Positions 11,401 through 23,898 of a DNA stretch of 56,328 nt are shown here, one piece after another; position 1 is the first letter of the stretch, and each line of letters opens with the position of its first letter. A program made the position numbers and the translations under genes. The notes below the pieces were generated by a model that saw only the letters and a list, made by a program, of their open reading frames with translations, was not told the origin of the DNA and made no database searches. The stretch is from Oppiella nova. Its lineage: Eukaryota; Arthropoda; Arachnida; Sarcoptiformes; Oppiidae. The stretch lies in assembly GCA_905397405.1 (NCBI GenBank), contig CAJPVJ010000032.1, positions 1-56,328 of the forward strand. The letters are read 5' to 3'.

Positions 11401-12649
11401 ATTAAATTTACAAATTGATCGCCAATTCAATTTCCATTGAAGAAAATTATAAGGTTTCAAACAATGTGTCACCAATTAGTTATAAATACATGAATATGAA
11501 TTCATACAATATAAATAATTCTTTAATGTTACTCATATACAAAAATAACTAAGCTAACTAGACCAGTTAAAAAGCATTGGCCAAATTTAATCAATGCAAA
11601 TTGTAGGTAATATTTTATAAATAATATTATATTTACGCCACCTATTAATACATGACGATGTTTCCAAATTAATGGAGGTTTTCGAGAGGGCCGCTCAGGA
11701 GGCGTCTCATATTTGAGTATTTTATTTGGGTGTGGGACTGATTAATATTATATATTTTGATCCCGCACATTTTGATTATCTCTGACCACATCGGTACGCA
11801 ATGTGCTTTCAATAGCATGCACAATTTACTTTAAAATGATTAATTAACTGAATAAAGAAAATTTTAATTTATAATGTATCAAACAAATAAATTATAAAAT
11901 GAATTAATATTTATTAGATATTCAATCGTTAATTCAGTGAATTAAAGATTTTTCCGTGTATTGTGGAAGTCATCCAGAGTACTTTGCGTACCAATGTGGT
12001 CAGAGATAATCAGATTGTGCGGGATCAAAATATATAATATTAATCAGTCCCACATCCCAATAAAATTCCCAAATTTGAAACACCTCCTGAGCGGCCCTCT
12101 CGAAAACCTCCCTTTTGTACTCAATTATTGTATTTATTTTAAAAATATTGAATTATACTAAATAATTGATAATGCTCAAATATACTTTACAAATAGTTTA
12201 AGTTCAAAATTTTATGCTTTTACATTATAAAATGCTAAAATCTAATCTAGGTGTCCGCTGGTGGTGATGATAAAACACTGAACAGTTTGGAGGCAATGCT
12301 GGCTAACTATACGGAAGAAGTGAAAGTATTGGAGCAATCGATGGCTAGCGGTGAACATGTGTCAGTGCTTTGCCCTGATGATATCAATAAACTGGTCCAA
12401 TCCCTCTACAAGCTTAAGGAGAACGGCAAACAAATTCAGGATAATATGAATCTGTGTTCGGCATCGAAAGCCCGCATGCAGTCCACGTACACAGAGACTC
12501 ATTACAGCGCCCGACAATATAAACGGTCGCCACCCGTTTATAAGGGTAGTGGGAATGATGGCTATAGGGGTGGTGAGAGTGGTGCCTATAACGAGCCAGA
12601 TAAATCGGTTAAGCAAGCAAGGTCCATTTTTAAACCGTGGACATGGTAA
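8484..12649 (+). CDS. AIG1-like GTPase, shorter paralogue (copy 2, 586 aa)
   Basis: Six exons: 8484-8799, 8938-9237, 9320-9584, 10656-10786, 10871-11220 and 12251-12649. All phases join and give 586 aa. N-terminal Cys clusters (CPGS, CYKCDE, CACG) match copy 1. The P-loop is GEIGVGKST at about 128-136, G3 is DTPGIGDTRG, and FCFTNARS is conserved. Exon 5 goes from the helical segment (ISKNVQTN) straight to EEEEIRSVAVKLG. It lacks 152 codons that in copy 1 encode the CTNCGC...HMHIYYE module, and the frame is kept. Two introns here (8800-8937, 9585-10655) are absent from copy 1. Introns 3 and 5 carry foldback elements. The tail ends KPWTW, like KWWYW in copy 1. Function is unknown. The intact frame suggests it is expressed, but that is inference. 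Confidence 0.83.
9654..10260. repeat. Long foldback element in intron 3 of GTPase copy 2
   Basis: Termini TTAATGGGGAACCTCGTTAG and its complement. The outer arms are about 9654-9805 and 10095-10260, imperfect. The loop contains a 118-bp tandem duplication (9835-9952 and 9953-10070) that is nearly identical between units. Confidence 0.85.
10389..10592. repeat. Foldback element with TTAGGTCAATTG arms in intron 3 of GTPase copy 2
   Basis: The left arm carries AAATTGACCTAAAAACC and ACGTAAATAACTT; the right arm is the complement, ending near 10592. The centre contains GGTTAGGTTAGG. A related element lies at about 55515-55700. Confidence 0.7.
11673..12114. repeat. Foldback/MITE-like element in intron 5 of GTPase copy 2
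   Basis: Arms begin GGAGGTTTTCGAGAGGGCCG. The complement ends at about 12112. Inner pairing includes GGTCAGAGATAATCA and its complement and a long AT-rich part around GATCCCGCAC. There is no coding potential, and it sits wholly inside the last intron. Confidence 0.83.
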
Positions 12650-13779
12650 CCGATTACAGGCCTTCATAAAATGACTTATAAGACGTGAATTAAACATTTC
12701 TTTAGATAATGAAACTCTTAGAACTATTGTCATATGATTTAATACCAAATATTTTTAGTAATAATTAACTACATTATGTGTCAAACAAACACATTTAATA
12801 ATTTTAACAAAATGTTTTGCGAAAATATATTTCTTACTTATCAGAATAAAATATAATATATAGTATATACATATTATGTAAACCGAAAACCATGTAGGTT
12901 TTTACTAATAGCGTTTACTGTATATTGTAAGGGAACTAAATATGACAGGCAATTAATATGCTGTCATTAGTGTAAAACAGTCCCATAATTAATGAGAGTG
13001 TCTGTCATTTTGAATACTTTTATTGCCATTTATAAAATAAATCAAAATTATTAATAATTGTAGCTATCATTTTGTCTGTTTATACATTGTAAATAGCCAT
13101 TTTGTCACTTTTGTAATTGGTTGATTTATATTAGATTTCACATCAGTCTTAAAAATAACTTAATGTATAAGAATTGCCAAATATTTTACTATATAAGCAA
13201 CTGTATGTTACATTACATAACAATCCTATGAGCAGTGCTCACACTATAACATCAATTGTAAACTGTATTTTAAAATGAATTTATAAAATAAAGTGCCTAT
13301 TTACAATAATTTGTAGTTAATTTATTAATAATAATCTTGGTAAACGCGGACAACTTTTCAAAATTAATTAAACTAGCTGATTTACGGTAACCGTGAGCTG
13401 GGTATCAGTCGGATAGCCACAGGAGCTCACAATATAAAATATTTATTAAACTTTTATTAAACATTAAATTATAATTAATTATAAAAGTTTAATAAAATTT
13501 TTATATACACTAAACGCTATTTAGCAAAAATCTTTACATAGTTTTATATTCATCCATTAATTAAAAAGTTTGTTTTTCTTATTTGAATTTGAAATGAGGA
13601 CTATTTATGAATAAATCCAATGTTAAGGATTATTATATTTAATATTTACTGCAAAGTTAAATAATGTTAGTAATAATAATTGTATTAATATCTTTATCAG
13701 ATCTATATATTATAATCCATTTTAAATATTATTAACAAAACCAATATTATAAACCAATATTTAATGTATATTTATTAAG

Positions 13780-14295
13780 GTTGCATGGAGCGTAATTTAT
13801 CGTAATTTACGGCGTAAAATTACGTAATTTTACGCGTAATTTACGCTGTCAAAATTATTTTACGTAACTTTCAATTACAGTAAAATTCAATTCCAGAAAA
13901 ATAAATAATATTGTTTATAATTTTGTTAAAAAAGGCATCTCTTGAAATAATATTCTCATAGCATTCAAGAATTTACACTAAAGACCGGAATACATTGAAT
14001 AATAAACGTGTAAAAATTAGTTTCCATGCTATTTTTATATGATAGTTCAAACTTTAAAGAAATATAATCAGATTCTTCTGATTCTGATCAAGGAAACAAG
14101 TGAAATTGGAATTTTAACTAATTATAGCTCCGATTCTTATAGCGATTCCATTGATGTGTCATTTTAATAAAAATTTTGTTTATTTTGGCTTATTTTTGAT
14201 AAATTACGCTAAAATGTAAAATTACGTAATATTACGTAAAATTACGCGTAATTTTACACCAAAAATAAATTACGCGTAATTTTGCATGGTTAATA
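13780..14295. repeat. Degenerate element with TTACGTAA-rich ends
   Basis: Both ends are packed with overlapping ATTACG/CGTAAT words (13795-13850 and 14205-14282). The words are largely self-complementary, so the ends can pair. TTGCATGG occurs near both borders. The middle is AT-rich without an open frame. The type is unknown; a non-autonomous DNA transposon is likely. Confidence 0.6.
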
Positions 14296-14654
14296 AGAAC
14301 AGGTTTGAGCACATGTCGGTCACACCAATGCCACTAATTCTACTCTCGCTAACTAATCAAATATGAATAAAATGTTATTTATAAATATGTAAATTATTGA
14401 ATAATCCTCTATTAATACCATTTGACCTTAAATTATATGAATATTGAAATGAAAGTGATCGTAAAATTGATTTTAAATCACTCATATAATAATAATAATC
14501 AATATTTTAAATGTGAAATAACTAGAAATCTATAAAAAAAAGTTTGATTATTAAATAAACGAGATATGAAAAAAGGTGTTGATGCATTTATTTGGTGAAT
14601 ATTTATGTAATACAGTAACTTGCAGTTATATGATATAAAGGTAGAATAGGAAGT

Positions 14655-15110
14655 TGGGAACCATTGTCGGACAAAAACCCTTTCATACCCGAACCCTAAG
14701 GGTTTCGGACGGGAACGGGTTTGAATATTAAAGGCCGGGTCGGGAAAGGGTTTCCCGTTGTAGAAATCAAAACCCTTAAAAAGCCCAAACCCTTATATTT
14801 TTCTAACAGTATTTATATTTTCTCTTAACTCGACCCCACAATGTCGATAAATTGTGGTTTATTAAATCTAATCATGATTTTTATAAACTGTACAGCATTA
14901 TATGAATGTAGGTTTAATGTTAAATTTCAATAAATGTTCATTTGATGTTAAACTTTCCGCAATTTTATAGTTATATAGTTATATATTTTTATGGTTTTTC
15001 GAGTTCCAAAGGGTTTCGAGGCATGAAGGCCGGGGCGGGTGGGGCTTCCCGGTTAAAGAACAGTAAGGGTTTGGGTCCGGTTTCAAAAATTGGTCTAACT
15101 TTGGACTCTA
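14655..15110. repeat. hAT-like non-autonomous element with GGGTTT/CGGG-rich ends
   Basis: The left end GGGAACCATTGTCGGACAAA is followed by AACCC/GGGTTT words. The right end (about 15040-15108) is a rough reverse complement (GGTTTGGGTCCGG...TTGGTCTAAC). No transposase frame was seen. The CGGG/GGGTTT ends resemble those of animal hAT elements. Confidence 0.5.
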
Positions 15111-15626
15111 ATATAAGGCATACAATTATGTATTCAATTTTCAATAAGTTAATGCACACATATTAGTTAAATACAAAATTATAGTTAATTCTGTAATTGT
15201 GACATAAATATTAAATGTAAATAATAGATTTTCTAAAACTTTTGACAGGTAGATCTAATAACCTCTGTAAAACTATACTTATAAAGTTACCATAATAACA
15301 GCAATATTCAATCCAATTGAGCATCATTATTAGTAATAATTGATTACTTGTACAATACAAAAATAACACTTTTACTTCTATAAAAATACAAAATTTGGAT
15401 TTAATCCTTTCGATTTAAACATACACTACACTAATTTAATGTTATAATGTTATAATAAATCAAATGTATGTTTATCTGAGTGCAGTTCAAATTAGGTGAT
15501 TGGTTATATTTTGAATACAGTATAACTAGTAATTTCGTATTAAATTAAAATACTATTATTAATACAGTATTAATATAATACTGGTCATTATAATGGGCCC
15601 CAAACTCTGTATAGTGTAATGAATAG

Positions 15627-15654
15627 GGAGAGAGAGGGAGAGAGAGAGAGAGAG
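15627..15654 (+). repeat. (GA)n microsatellite upstream of innexin 1
   Basis: GA repeat with one GG interruption, about 440 bp before the innexin ATG. GA tracts are common in arthropod promoters; a role as a GAGA-type site is inference. Confidence 0.7.
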
Positions 15655-16092
15655 CAACAGTTGGCAGTAAGAGAGGCAATGGTGTGCTGTAGGACTGGTA
15701 TGCGTTAGTCGTCACCAGAGTATAGGAGTGTTGGCAACACAGGCAACAAGTGGGACATCAACTCAACTCCATTCCGATTAACACCACTTCCAGACACTGA
15801 TTGTAATTTGTATGATATTTTGATCGTTTTATATATTATATGATTATATGTAGGCTATAAGTGTACAGTGCGTTCACTATATGTGTCTATAGTGTACTTG
15901 TTGTAGTGCACTGTGAATGCCGTTATAGCTTACATTAGTAGTACTGTATAGTGTATACTAAATTTATTACTGTATTATAAACTTGTAACTTATTATAACT
16001 GCTTCACTCATCATAATTACTATTACTGTCTATATCTACATATCTTAGGTATTGAATTGATTGATTGGTTGTGTGTTGAGTGAACTGAAGCC

Positions 16093-17819
16093 ATGGATCA
16101 GTTCTTCGGAAGTCTTAAAAGTTTTATTAAGACGAGTTCAGTGGTCACTGACAACCATATCTTCCGACTCCACTACAAGGCAACGGTTGTCATACTATTG
16201 GCATTCAGTCTAATGGTGACGGGTATGTCTGTGAGGTGTCGGTGCTCTGCCTCGTGTCTCATGTGTTGATGTCTGTTCAGGTCGTCAGTACTTCGGGGAC
16301 CCAATCGACTGCATATCAAAGGACGACATCCCAGAGAAACTGCTCGGTCTGTAGGCTTAGTCTCCACTCTCACTACACATTAGCTGTGGTTAAGACTCCA
16401 ACTTATCACCAAAATATGAGTCCATTTGAGCAATACTTCGTCACAAACATAATATCTAGTCTATCTTAGCCACTGTAGCCACTGTACCCTGACACTTTAG
16501 TTTGTTATAGTTAACAGTACAGTACATGGGAGGCAATGCACTTTTGGTATAATTGCTTTAATGGCTTACAGTTTGTGCTTCACTTGATTGCCGACAATAG
16601 TCCACAACTATTTCACTTTTCCACTATTTTATGACTATTCGTATAAACAATATAATACTTTCTACTTATGGTGTACTCTCCTTATAGTGCACTCAATTCT
16701 CGAGTGTCGCCCATATTTGCATAATATTGTATTGTACTGTATGTTAGTCTATAATAGCACTTATCATATGTCCTGTTCAACTGTCCAACAGTTGAAAGAT
16801 TGCTTGTAATGCACCATATAAGCCATGAATTGATGTCAATTGTCATTGTCTTCAGACACTTACTGTTGGATTCACACGACGTTCAGCATTGAAAACGCAT
16901 GGAAGAAGCGGGTGGGGGATGAGGTGCCGTACCCGGGGGTCGACAAGACTACCCCCAACGAGAAGCGTGTGTATCACGCGTACTACCAGTGGGTGTGTTT
17001 CGTGCTCTTCTTCCAGGCGCTCTTCTTTTACGTTCCGCGATATTTCTGGAAAGCCATGGAAGGCGGACGCGTCAAGAACCTCATCCTCGGACTCAACTCT
17101 CCCGTCTGTAGTGAAGAGAAACGCACCGAAAGTCGAGCCCTTCTCGTCGAATACCTCTACAAAAACATCAATAATCACAACACACTCTTCATTACGTATA
17201 CCATCGCTGAAGTGCTTAATCTACTCAACGTTATCATCCAAATGGTTATTATGGACCGATTCTTAGGCGGAGAGTTCACTAACTATGGCTGGGATGTCAT
17301 CAACTTCTCAGAGTGGGACTGGTCTGTCAGATACGACCCAATGGTGAGTCTAATGGCCATACAGTGACAGACAGACAGACAGACAGTGATGGCTAAGATT
17401 GTTGTATTTGTTTGCAGATCAAAGTGTTTCCACGTCTAACCAAATGTACTTTCCATCGGTTCGGGTCTTCTGGTGATGTGCAGAAACACGACGCCATGTG
17501 TATCCTTCCCATCAATATTGTCAACGAAAAGATATACATATTCTTATGGTTCTGGTTCTACATCCTGGCCATCATCAGTGTGATAGCCATTGCCTACCGG
17601 GCCGTCACAATAGTGGTGCCGAGGGTTCGCTTTTTGGCGACACAATCGCGCTGTCGTATTGCAAACAGGGATGCACTGAACCATGTGGTGAATCATTGCC
17701 GTATAGGCGACTGGTTTTTGTTGGACTTACTTTCCAAGAACTTGGATCCACTCAACTTCAAGGACTTAGTTCTCGACTTTTATAAACGTCTCGAAGGGAA
17801 AGGGGCCGACAGTCTGTGA
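16093..17819 (+). CDS. Inx: Innexin (gap-junction protein), gene 1, 361 aa
   Basis: Innexins form invertebrate gap junctions and hemichannels. Exons 16093-16222, 16281-16346, 16856-17343 and 17418-17819 have phases 1, 1 and 0. There is a short cytoplasmic N-terminus and TM1 (about residues 29-44). The extracellular loop starts RQYFGDPIDC and has a second Cys in TYCW. The innexin signature YYQWV opens TM2 at about residue 105. TM3 is followed by loop 2, with Cys in LTKCTF and AMCILP. TM4 is FLWFWFYILAIISVIAIAY, and the tail has GDWFLLDLLSKN. The start (MDQFFGSLK) fits the family. Gene 2, about 5 kb downstream on the same strand, has the same exon structure and two nearly identical DNA blocks. 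Confidence 0.96.
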
Positions 17820-19429
17820 AAATGGGATTAATATATGTTTTATACGATTTTGCAATTTATATGAGATTTATATATATTATGTCTAAATTTATATTTTCAA
17901 ACCTATTGAAGGGAACAATACTTATCATAGAATTATGAACTTATGGCTAAGCATTACATCACTGATCACTGCCATCAAAGTGGAGGACATTCTTGTACTG
18001 CTTTTTAATCATATGTTAACCCTTTTCCACTTTTCTTACAATTCCCTCATTTGTGGACTTTTTTGCCAAATTTTTACGTCATTTAATAGATTTTGAATAT
18101 TATATTTACCATATATTTATAATTATATTAATATTTAAACGGTTTATATAAAGAGTTGCGAATATATATATGAATGGATAGATATACTGTATATCATAAA
18201 TATATATTTGTTGATCTCTTGCAGCAATTTCTCCAAAAATGTGGACCAATAATACAATAATACAATAATACTGTAGAATATATTATATTTTATAAATTAT
18301 ACTAAATACCAATGATGTATATATCAAACCTTACGATAACACATGGGATGGCCTTATTTTCATATTTGTTCACAAGCAATAATTTAATTATCAAATTTAC
18401 TTGCAATTTATTTTTAAACATAAAATTTGTTATAATTATAATATATTACTTATTATTGATTTTTATTATATATTAGTAAAAGAGGTTTTCATTTTATATT
18501 AGATATAAATCACTGTTAAAACCAAATTTATACCGAATATATTTAGTATCATATACACACTACATAATATTAAATATGTTAATACTTTATTACTATATCT
18601 TATATGCAATCTATTCAAGCATGAAATTTGTAAACATAATGCAATTGAAACATCAAATAAGTTACAAACAAATACCAATACATCTGTGATTCAAGTAATC
18701 ATGAGTTCAAAACATTGACTATTTTTATTAGATTTAACAATAATATTGATTTTTAATTAAATCCATTTATTTTCACAACAAACCATTATTTATCAATAAC
18801 TTTGTTTAAAATCATATTTCTAAATATTGACTCAATTATAGGACAATGGTCATTTGATTAAATATTGAAAACAGGGTTACATTTGTAATGTTTTGCAAAT
18901 AAAAGTCTATTTTATCATATTTGGTCATACATTGTATACATCTTAATGATTAAATGATTTAATGACAATCTAGCAAACAAATGGAATCAATACCATGGTA
19001 TAGTAACCATAGCCAATTAAATACTCATACAGTATAGTCAAACTTGTATTAATTATACCAGTATTATAATGTTTAACACAAGGTTGACTACGGGTTTGTT
19101 AAATCAAATATAGCTTATAGTTGAACTGATCACAAGTTTTGATAAAACTATGAGAATAGTTATTAAATTAAATGCAATTATTTTGTGAAATATATCAATA
19201 AATCATATTAAAGTAAACGGTAATCATAATTAAAGTGAATATTAAAGTGAATAAACAAATCATTAATATTTTGCAAAGGGTTCTCAAAACCAAACCATTT
19301 GTCTTCAAGTTTTGCAACTGAATTCAAATAAAAGCAATCATTTTGTCTAAATTTTAGACTCTAAAACATAGCAACGAAGAAATACCAGTACTCTTTGATA
19401 TGATCCCTCCCCCTACCAGGGGTACGTCT

Positions 19430-20215
19430 TTTGCGAATGACTCATTACCAAGCTTCGGGAAAGTCGGGACTTAAAATGGCCAAAATCGGTCGGGAATCGG
19501 GAGATAAAATTAGGCAAATTCGGGACTAAAATCGGGAGTTTAAAAAGCTTTATTCATTAAAATAATTACTTAGAAATACATAAAAGTTAAGCTTCACTAT
19601 CGATTGAATAATTATAGTTAATAATTATATGCATTTTAAGATTATGTTCAGTTCAGTGAATATCGTTAGAATTCTCTTATATTTCTCTAACTCGCGCTCG
19701 ATTTGAACAACAGAAACAAGAGTTGCATTCGTTGTGAGACATTGGATCTGAAAATGTCTCAGAGATTGCTTCACTTCTCTGAATCCTTATTTTTCTGAAC
19801 ACATTTCACTAGTTTTTGATTTGCAAATCCAGACAACGCTTCTAAAGTATTGTCTAATTTAATTTAGACCTCAAACTAGTTTTAGTTTTACCCATTTTCA
19901 CAATTCAATAATCGTTAAACAACTCAATAAAATGATATAATGTATTGAATTTTATACTAAACTGTTTTAAAAACTTTTTACAGTATTAATAAATTGTCAA
20001 AAACATTATTTTATAGTTATTGAGCCTATTATTGAATGATTTCTCAATATTTAATTTATAATTTTTAGTTTCTTAAATAAAACTAAAACATTTTATACTA
20101 AATTTACAATAAATTCAGTATTTTCGGGAGTTATTTGACAATTTTATTACTTTCGGGAATTATGGCAAAATTCTATGAAAATCGGGAAAATTCGGGAATA
20201 TAAAACTTGGTATTT
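19430..20215. repeat. hAT-like non-autonomous element (TACCAAG termini, CGGGA-rich ends)
   Basis: It starts TACCAAGCTTCGGGAAAG near 19447 and ends TTCGGGAATATAAAACTTGGTA near 20212; the outer 7 bases are inverted. Both ends carry many TCGGGA words and the middle is AT-rich with no transposase frame. Borders were judged by eye. Confidence 0.6.
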
Positions 20216-20447
20216 ATAATGTATTGATAACCAATTAAATAAATCCAGTTTATTCCCGATGATTAAACTGACCATTAAAAATCGGGAATTCCCGAATAAT
20301 CCCATAATTACTAATGAGTATTGCAACTAACTTGATGATTGTGTACCTTGCTATTATAGTTAGCCCTACACACCCTTCTACTATTTGCTATACAATTCAA
20401 TTGAATTACATTGATCATATTAATAATTGATATTAATTCAAAACAGG

Positions 20448-20862
20448 TGTTAACTAGGAAGAACGAAAAGTTTGTAGTGTATGTACTGAATGACGTGTAT
20501 TTACTATATGAATGTCCCGAATATTATTTGTCATATTTTTAATAATTAAAACATCTCTTATTCACTACTCAATTAATTAGTCAAATGTGATATTCAGTCT
20601 ATTAATATTAGATAAATTAAGAGCTAGACTAATTATTAATTAGTAATTAATAAGAATTATTTTTTAAAAATTTTATATATCAATAAATAAATTGAATAAA
20701 AAATGAATACTGAATATCTATATCTGTATTCTGTGATCAAAAGTAGTGAAAAAGAGATTGCTTTAATATTCTATGAGAAATAATATTCGGGGACATTCAT
20801 TTAGTAAATACACGTCATTCAGTACGTACACTACAAACTTTTCGTTGTTCCTAGTGTTAACA
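20448..20862. repeat. Foldback/MITE-like element
   Basis: Arms at about 20448-20540 and 20777-20862 are reverse complements with few mismatches (GAACGAAAAGTTTGTAGTGT and its complement). The AT-rich loop is about 235 bp. A 65-codon frame in the right arm is a by-product. Confidence 0.85.
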
Positions 20863-21030
20863 TTAGGTTGAGTCTCAATGAGGTACTTAAAGTTTAACAA
20901 TATTTTAACTAAGATTTTCACTTTTTTATCATAATTGCCATATATTATATTAATTGCCAATAATGAACGGTTAAATCATTTTGTCTACAAATCTGTTGAA
21001 AGTGCTTTTGTCAAAAAATATAAATAATTC

Positions 21031-21319
21031 GGTTGTTGTTGATTTGACCTACAATACCTACGATACTAATCGTATCATTGAATGTGATATATCGTTGGAA
21101 TCAGTTCAATGAGTAGGTTAAGAATTTTACTAATATTTCTCCATGGTCAGAGAAGATAATTATATTTAATTCAGCTCAAGAAGTGAATTTCTTATTCCTA
21201 CTCATTGAGCTGATTCCAACGATATATTACATGCAATGATTCGATGGTCGGAACCGTTGGATAGGTTGGTAAGATTTTGACATTATACTGTAGGTATTGT
21301 ATGTCTAATCAACAACTCC
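21031..21319. repeat. Foldback/MITE-like element
   Basis: Outer arms GGTTGTTGTTGATTTGACCT and its approximate complement at 21290-21319. Inner arms around GATATATCGTTGGAATCAG (about 21090) pair with the complement (about 21205-21225). It is imperfect, so probably old. Confidence 0.75.
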
Positions 21320-21394
21320 CATATAATTAAATTATAAATTATTGTAATTTATTATATTTCAGGTTTAATTAATATTTTTATTTGACGGTCAATT

Positions 21395-21505
21395 CAATGC
21401 AGGTCTCGACCTGGTCCTTGATTTTATAGACAGGTTGAGATCCTTAATTTTGAGACCCAGGTCTTTAGAGACGTAGGTCGAGACCCGATATTTTCGGACC
21501 TCTGG
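21395..21505. repeat. GGTCTCGACC-rich degenerate repeat fragment
   Basis: Several overlapping GGTC(T/C)CGACC and GAGACC words within about 110 bp, partly inverted. It looks like the end of a decayed hAT-like element; no second end was identified. Confidence 0.4.
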
Positions 21506-22321
21506 ACTTGTGTACTGTACTGTACTGTGCTGTACAGTATAATAAGAGATAACTGATGAGGAATATTCTTATCATTGAGATATCAAATGTTTGTTTGACT
21601 CTCACAGCTAATGGACTGATAGCGTAGACTCGAGCAGTGACTGGCATTAGTGACCGACACATACAGTGGGGCTATAGTAGGGGTACATTGTATTGAATGG
21701 TGTGGTAAGGAATGACAATCTGATACCCCATACCATCATATGATGCAGTGCTGCATGAGTTGAATGATAGGGTCAGTGATCAGAGCACAGGCTGTAGAGC
21801 TGTAGAGAGTAGGGAAGTGTTGGCTACGAGTGCAGTGATCTTTGTTCGGCTGAAAGACAGCATAGACTGCAGAGTGAGTGCATTGAATGCGCTGACAATC
21901 AGTGAAATGTGCCTCAAAGACAAGTTTGAGACAGCATTTCATTGGATACCAGTGCTAACAGTCCTAACGTTACCCTCAAAGCAATTGAAGCACAGAAAGC
22001 AAAGATTGGCCGCAAAAGTAGTTTTACAGAAAAGCAGTCAAAGCAGCCATAAGTTGGTCACAGAGTATAGCCCTGTGCTGTAGCTTATAGCCCAGTAGTG
22101 AGCCCAGAGCCCAGACTCCCAGCGCCACAATGCCTACAGTAGTGCTGAGTTGTTGTGTACTGTGACCCACGCCCTCATTGCCCTCACTGTGAACCCAACG
22201 AAGCACACAATACTTGTGTCCGATTCACTCATATATGATATAACCATCAATTGAGCACATCTTCAGTCAATTGGTTGACTATATGTTATAGATTCGCAAA
22301 CATCACACATAAGCCATAGAA

Positions 22322-23898
22322 ATGTTTCAATTGTTTGGAAGTCTGAAGCAGTTCTTGAAACCCAGTTCTTGTGTCATCGATAACAACATATTTCGACTTC
22401 ACTATAAGGCAACTGTGGTTATACTCATCGGATGTAGTCTTATGGTGACGGGTAGGCATCCTATCATATATTCACCAATATATTCATACATTTACTCAAA
22501 TATATCATTTCAATGTATCATTTATACATACTGTATAAATTGCTCTATTGTACATTGCAATTAGCAATATTGTACTGCATGTGTTAAATTGACATTGTTA
22601 ACGTAATATGGTACAGTACTAATATGTACAGTAGAAGAAACAAAAATCATTTAATGAGCTTACTCAATCTTCCTAATCAGTTAAACCTATAATATGAATA
22701 TATGTACAATTAATGTACAGTACACGAGTGACTAATGATGTAATACATGCCATTGTAATGTATCATTTAATGTATAATTTAATGTCTCATATAAATAGCG
22801 CGGCAGTACTTCGGGGATCCAATCGATTGCATTTCCAGAGATGACATTCCGCCTAATCTTCTCGGTTTGTAATTAATTGTAGACAACTGTATACATACTG
22901 TATTTTATTAATCATTATATGTTTGTCTTCAGACACTTACTGTTGGATTCACACGACGTTCAGCATTGAAAACGCGTGGAAGAAGCGGGTGGGGGATGAG
23001 GTGCCGTACCCGGGGGTCGACAAGACTACCCCCAACGAGAAGCGTGTGTATCACGCGTACTACCAGTGGGTGTGTTTCGTGCTCTTCTTCCAGGCCCTCC
23101 TCTTCTATATTCCGCGATATCTATGGAAAGCAGCCGAAGCCGGAAGAGTAAAGAATTTGATTCTGGGTCTCAATTATCCCATTTGTAGTGAAGACGTTAA
23201 AAGTAATAATCGAGCCCTTCTCGTCGAATACCTCTACAAAAACCTTAATAATCATAACCTGCTCTTCAAAATGTACGTCACGACAGAAGTCCTTAATTTC
23301 CTTAATGTTATCCTCCAAATGGTTTTGATGGACCGCTTCTTAGGCGGAGAGTTCTCTAACTACGGGTGGGAAGTACTCAGCTTTTCTGAGTGGGACTGGT
23401 CTGTCAGATACGACCCAATGGTGAGTCTAATGGCCAGACAGTGACATACATACTGTACAGACAGACAGTGATGGCTAAGATTGTTGTATTTGTTTGCAGA
23501 TCAAAGTGTTTCCACGTCTAACCAAATGTACTTTCCATCGGTTCGGGTCTTCTGGTGATGTGCAGAAACACGACGCCATGTGTATCCTTCCCATCAATAT
23601 TGTCAACGAAAAGATATACATATTCTTATGGTTCTGGTTCTACTTCTTGGCGATCATCAGTTTCATAGCTCTGGTCTATCGTGTGATCACAATATTTGTG
23701 CCCCGAATTAGATACCTGGCCACTCAGTCCAGATGTCTGTCCAACAGAGACGCTCTGCACTCAGTTTGCAATCAGTGCCAAATTGGCGACTGGTTTGTGT
23801 TGGACTTACTTTCCAAGAACTTGGATCCACTCAACTTCAAAGATTTAATTCTCGACTTTTATCGACGACTTGAAGGCAAGGGAGCAAATGGTCTCTAA
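22322..23898 (+). CDS. Inx: Innexin, gene 2, 360 aa
   Basis: Exons 22322-22451, 22799-22864, 22933-23420 and 23500-23898. The first three have exactly the same lengths and phases as gene 1. It has the same four-TM plan: YYQWV, two loop-1 Cys (PIDC, TYCW), two loop-2 Cys, TM4 FLWFWFYFLAIISFIALVY and tail GDWFVLDLLSKN. Exon 2 uses an unusual acceptor (ATAAATAG, no pyrimidine tract) and gives Ala where gene 1 has Gly before RQYFGDPIDC. Blocks 22928-23095 and 23388-23643 (the latter including intron 3) are almost identical to gene 1, while flanking coding DNA is diverged. This indicates recent gene conversion. Start chosen at MFQLFGSLK by alignment with gene 1. Confidence 0.95.

Larger units (their letters stand above)
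12650..16092. other. Gene-free, TE-rich region before the first innexin
   Basis: No coding exon recognised. It holds two hAT-like degenerate elements, listed separately, and AT-rich sequence. A GA microsatellite at 15627-15654 and a less AT-rich stretch at 15655-15790 probably belong to the promoter/5'UTR of the innexin starting at 16093. Confidence 0.5.
17820..22321. other. Gene-free spacer between innexins 1 and 2
   Basis: AT-rich 3' flank of gene 1, then a hAT-like element (19405-20215), foldbacks (20448-20862, 21031-21319) and a GAGACC/GGTCTC-rich patch (21395-21505). The 111-codon frame at 21748-22083 has no family resemblance, so I treat it as chance. No gene was recognised. Confidence 0.55.

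Noticed and set aside
14942-15166. 74-codon Gly-rich frame
   Set aside because: It lies across the end of a hAT-like repeat; the apparent Gly-rich part comes from CGGG words.
21748-22083. Plus-strand frame of 111 codons before innexin 2
   Set aside because: Composition is like non-coding DNA, with no family similarity and no splice context. It may be 5' leader.
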